A stretch of 7,189 nt of DNA, taken from the NCBI GenBank assembly GCA_947074165.1, contig CAMTOT010000143.1, positions 1 to 7,189 on the forward strand. The letters run 5' to 3'. The number at the start of each line of letters is the position of its first letter. The first letter of the stretch is position 1. Shown here in pieces: positions 6,320 to 7,189 of the stretch. The DNA is from an uncultured Bacteroidales bacterium (GTDB lineage Bacteria > Bacteroidota > Bacteroidia > Bacteroidales > JAUNSR01). The notes beneath the pieces were generated by a model that was given only the letters and a program-made list of their open reading frames with translations, was not told the DNA's origin and did no database searches. A program made the position numbers and the translations under genes.

Positions 6320-7159
6320 ATGACAGATATTACTCCATCACTTATAGAGTTCATCAACAACAATATTACATCCGATACAAATAAACTTCTTTTATCCGCA
6401 AAAAAATCGGGTTTCGATTTTGATATAAATTTTGCAATAGATCAGATCTTATGCCGTAAACAAATTAAAGATAAACTACCCGAATGGTATGCAAATAAAG
6501 AAATAATCATCCCTTCTCGTATCTCAGCCGAGCAATGTTCATCCGAATATACAGCTCGCTATAAATCTACACTTGTAGCCGGGGATTCTCTTTGTGATCT
6601 TACAGGAGGAATGGGGGTTGATTGTTATTACCTCTCAAGGGATATTTCTAAAGCCATATACATAGAGAGATTTGCTGACTATTGTGATGTAGCACGTCAT
6701 AATTTTAAGGTACTTAATGCTGATAATATTGAGGTAAGAAATGGTGATAGCCGTGAGATTTTAAACAGCATAGAGCGAATAGATACGTTCTATATAGACC
6801 CGGCACGAAGAAGCGACGTAAACAAAAGGCTTTTCGCACTTGATGAATGTGAGCCTGACATAGTTGGTATGAAAGATGAGCTACTTAATAAATCAAGAAG
6901 GGTGATAGTAAAAGTTTCACCTATGGCAGACATTGATATGAGTGTTAATCTACTACCGGAGACAATTGCAGTAGAAGTTATATCTGTAAAAAACGAGTGC
7001 AAAGAGGTTATATTTATTCTTGAAAGAAGCATACAGGACTACACTACAAATACTTCTGCTAAGAATGAGATAAAAATAAACTGCATCAATTTCATCTCTG
7101 CCGATACTAAAGAATCATTCTTATTTTCCATTGGAAAGCAGCAGGAGCTGTTTATATAA
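6320..7159 (+). CDS. THUMP-like class I SAM-dependent methyltransferase, probably frameshifted and cut by the window edge
   Basis: The open frame encodes 279 residues. An N-terminal helical region (about 1-65) leads to AEQCSSEYTARYK, then a Rossmann methyltransferase core. SAM motif I is LCDLTGGMGVD (Asp93, Gly96, Gly97, Gly99, Asp101), an acidic residue follows motif II in IYIERF, and the catalytic-loop motif is YIDPARR (Asp160-Arg164). VKVSPMADIDMS and SVKNECKEVIFIL follow. These features match Bacteroidetes proteins called THUMP-like or class I methyltransferases, about 390 residues long; the substrate is not known to me, though RNA is plausible. The frame stops at 7157-7159, but shifting back one base at 7147 continues openly to the window end as AVYINYIGDNILYL, which resembles the approach to the family's YLYEPNAS motif. 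I infer a lost base within 7111-7159, either a true mutation or a sequence error. The gene has its own position after the nhaC terminator. The ATG at 6320 gives the expected N-terminus. Confidence 0.78.
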   Translation: MTDITPSLIEFINNNITSDTNKLLLSAKKSGFDFDINFAIDQILCRKQIKDKLPEWYANKEIIIPSRISAEQCSSEYTARYKSTLVAGDSLCDLTGGMGVDCYYLSRDISKAIYIERFADYCDVARHNFKVLNADNIEVRNGDSREILNSIERIDTFYIDPARRSDVNKRLFALDECEPDIVGMKDELLNKSRRVIVKVSPMADIDMSVNLLPETIAVEVISVKNECKEVIFILERSIQDYTTNTSAKNEIKINCINFISADTKESFLFSIGKQQELFI

Positions 7160-7189
7160 ACTACATTGGTGATAATATCCTTTACTTGT
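7111..7189 (+). other. Continuation frame of the methyltransferase after the apparent frameshift
   Basis: In the frame one base behind that of the methyltransferase, there is a stop at 7108-7110 and then no stop to the window end. From 7147 it reads AVYINYIGDNILYL. The shift must therefore lie between 7111 and 7159 if both parts are one gene; joining after Glu276 (7145-7147) gives the smoothest protein. No slippery heptamer of the X XXY YYZ type is visible there, so programmed frameshifting is unlikely. Confidence 0.6.

Overview
The window looks like AT-rich chromosomal DNA of a Bacteroidetes bacterium, most likely of the order Bacteroidales. Three things point there. The methyltransferase gene belongs to a THUMP-like family I know from that phylum. 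The start codons have A/T-rich leaders with no clear Shine-Dalgarno sequence. The intergenic regions carry TAnnTTTG-type -7 elements, the Bacteroidetes housekeeping promoter signature. No mobile element, CRISPR array, tRNA or rRNA is visible.

Layout: (1) positions 1-397, minus strand, hold the N-terminal half of a DPM1-like polyprenol-phosphate mannose synthase that runs off the left edge. (2) Positions 398-612 are a divergent intergenic region with an imperfect duplicated element and a possible promoter for mfd. (3) mfd (613-3957), an FKBP-type prolyl isomerase (3974-4390) and a thioredoxin-fold protein with a CPHC active site (4468-4818) lie on the plus strand with short gaps. They end at a long hairpin terminator (4858-4911), so they are probably one transcription unit. 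(4) An NhaC-family Na+/H+ antiporter (4941-6242) is followed by a strong intrinsic terminator (6254-6284). (5) A THUMP-like class I SAM-dependent methyltransferase (6320 to beyond the right edge) appears interrupted by a one-base frameshift near 7147.

How the genes work together: mfd couples stalled RNA polymerase to excision repair. The two small proteins behind it suit cytoplasmic protein folding and thiol redox chemistry, and their link to mfd may be no more than shared transcription. The antiporter and the methyltransferase look like independent housekeeping units. I see no convincing new multi-gene system. The observations most worth checking are the frameshift, the CPHC thioredoxin fold beside an FKBP with a shortened flap loop, and the unexplained repeats and palindromes in the intergenic regions.
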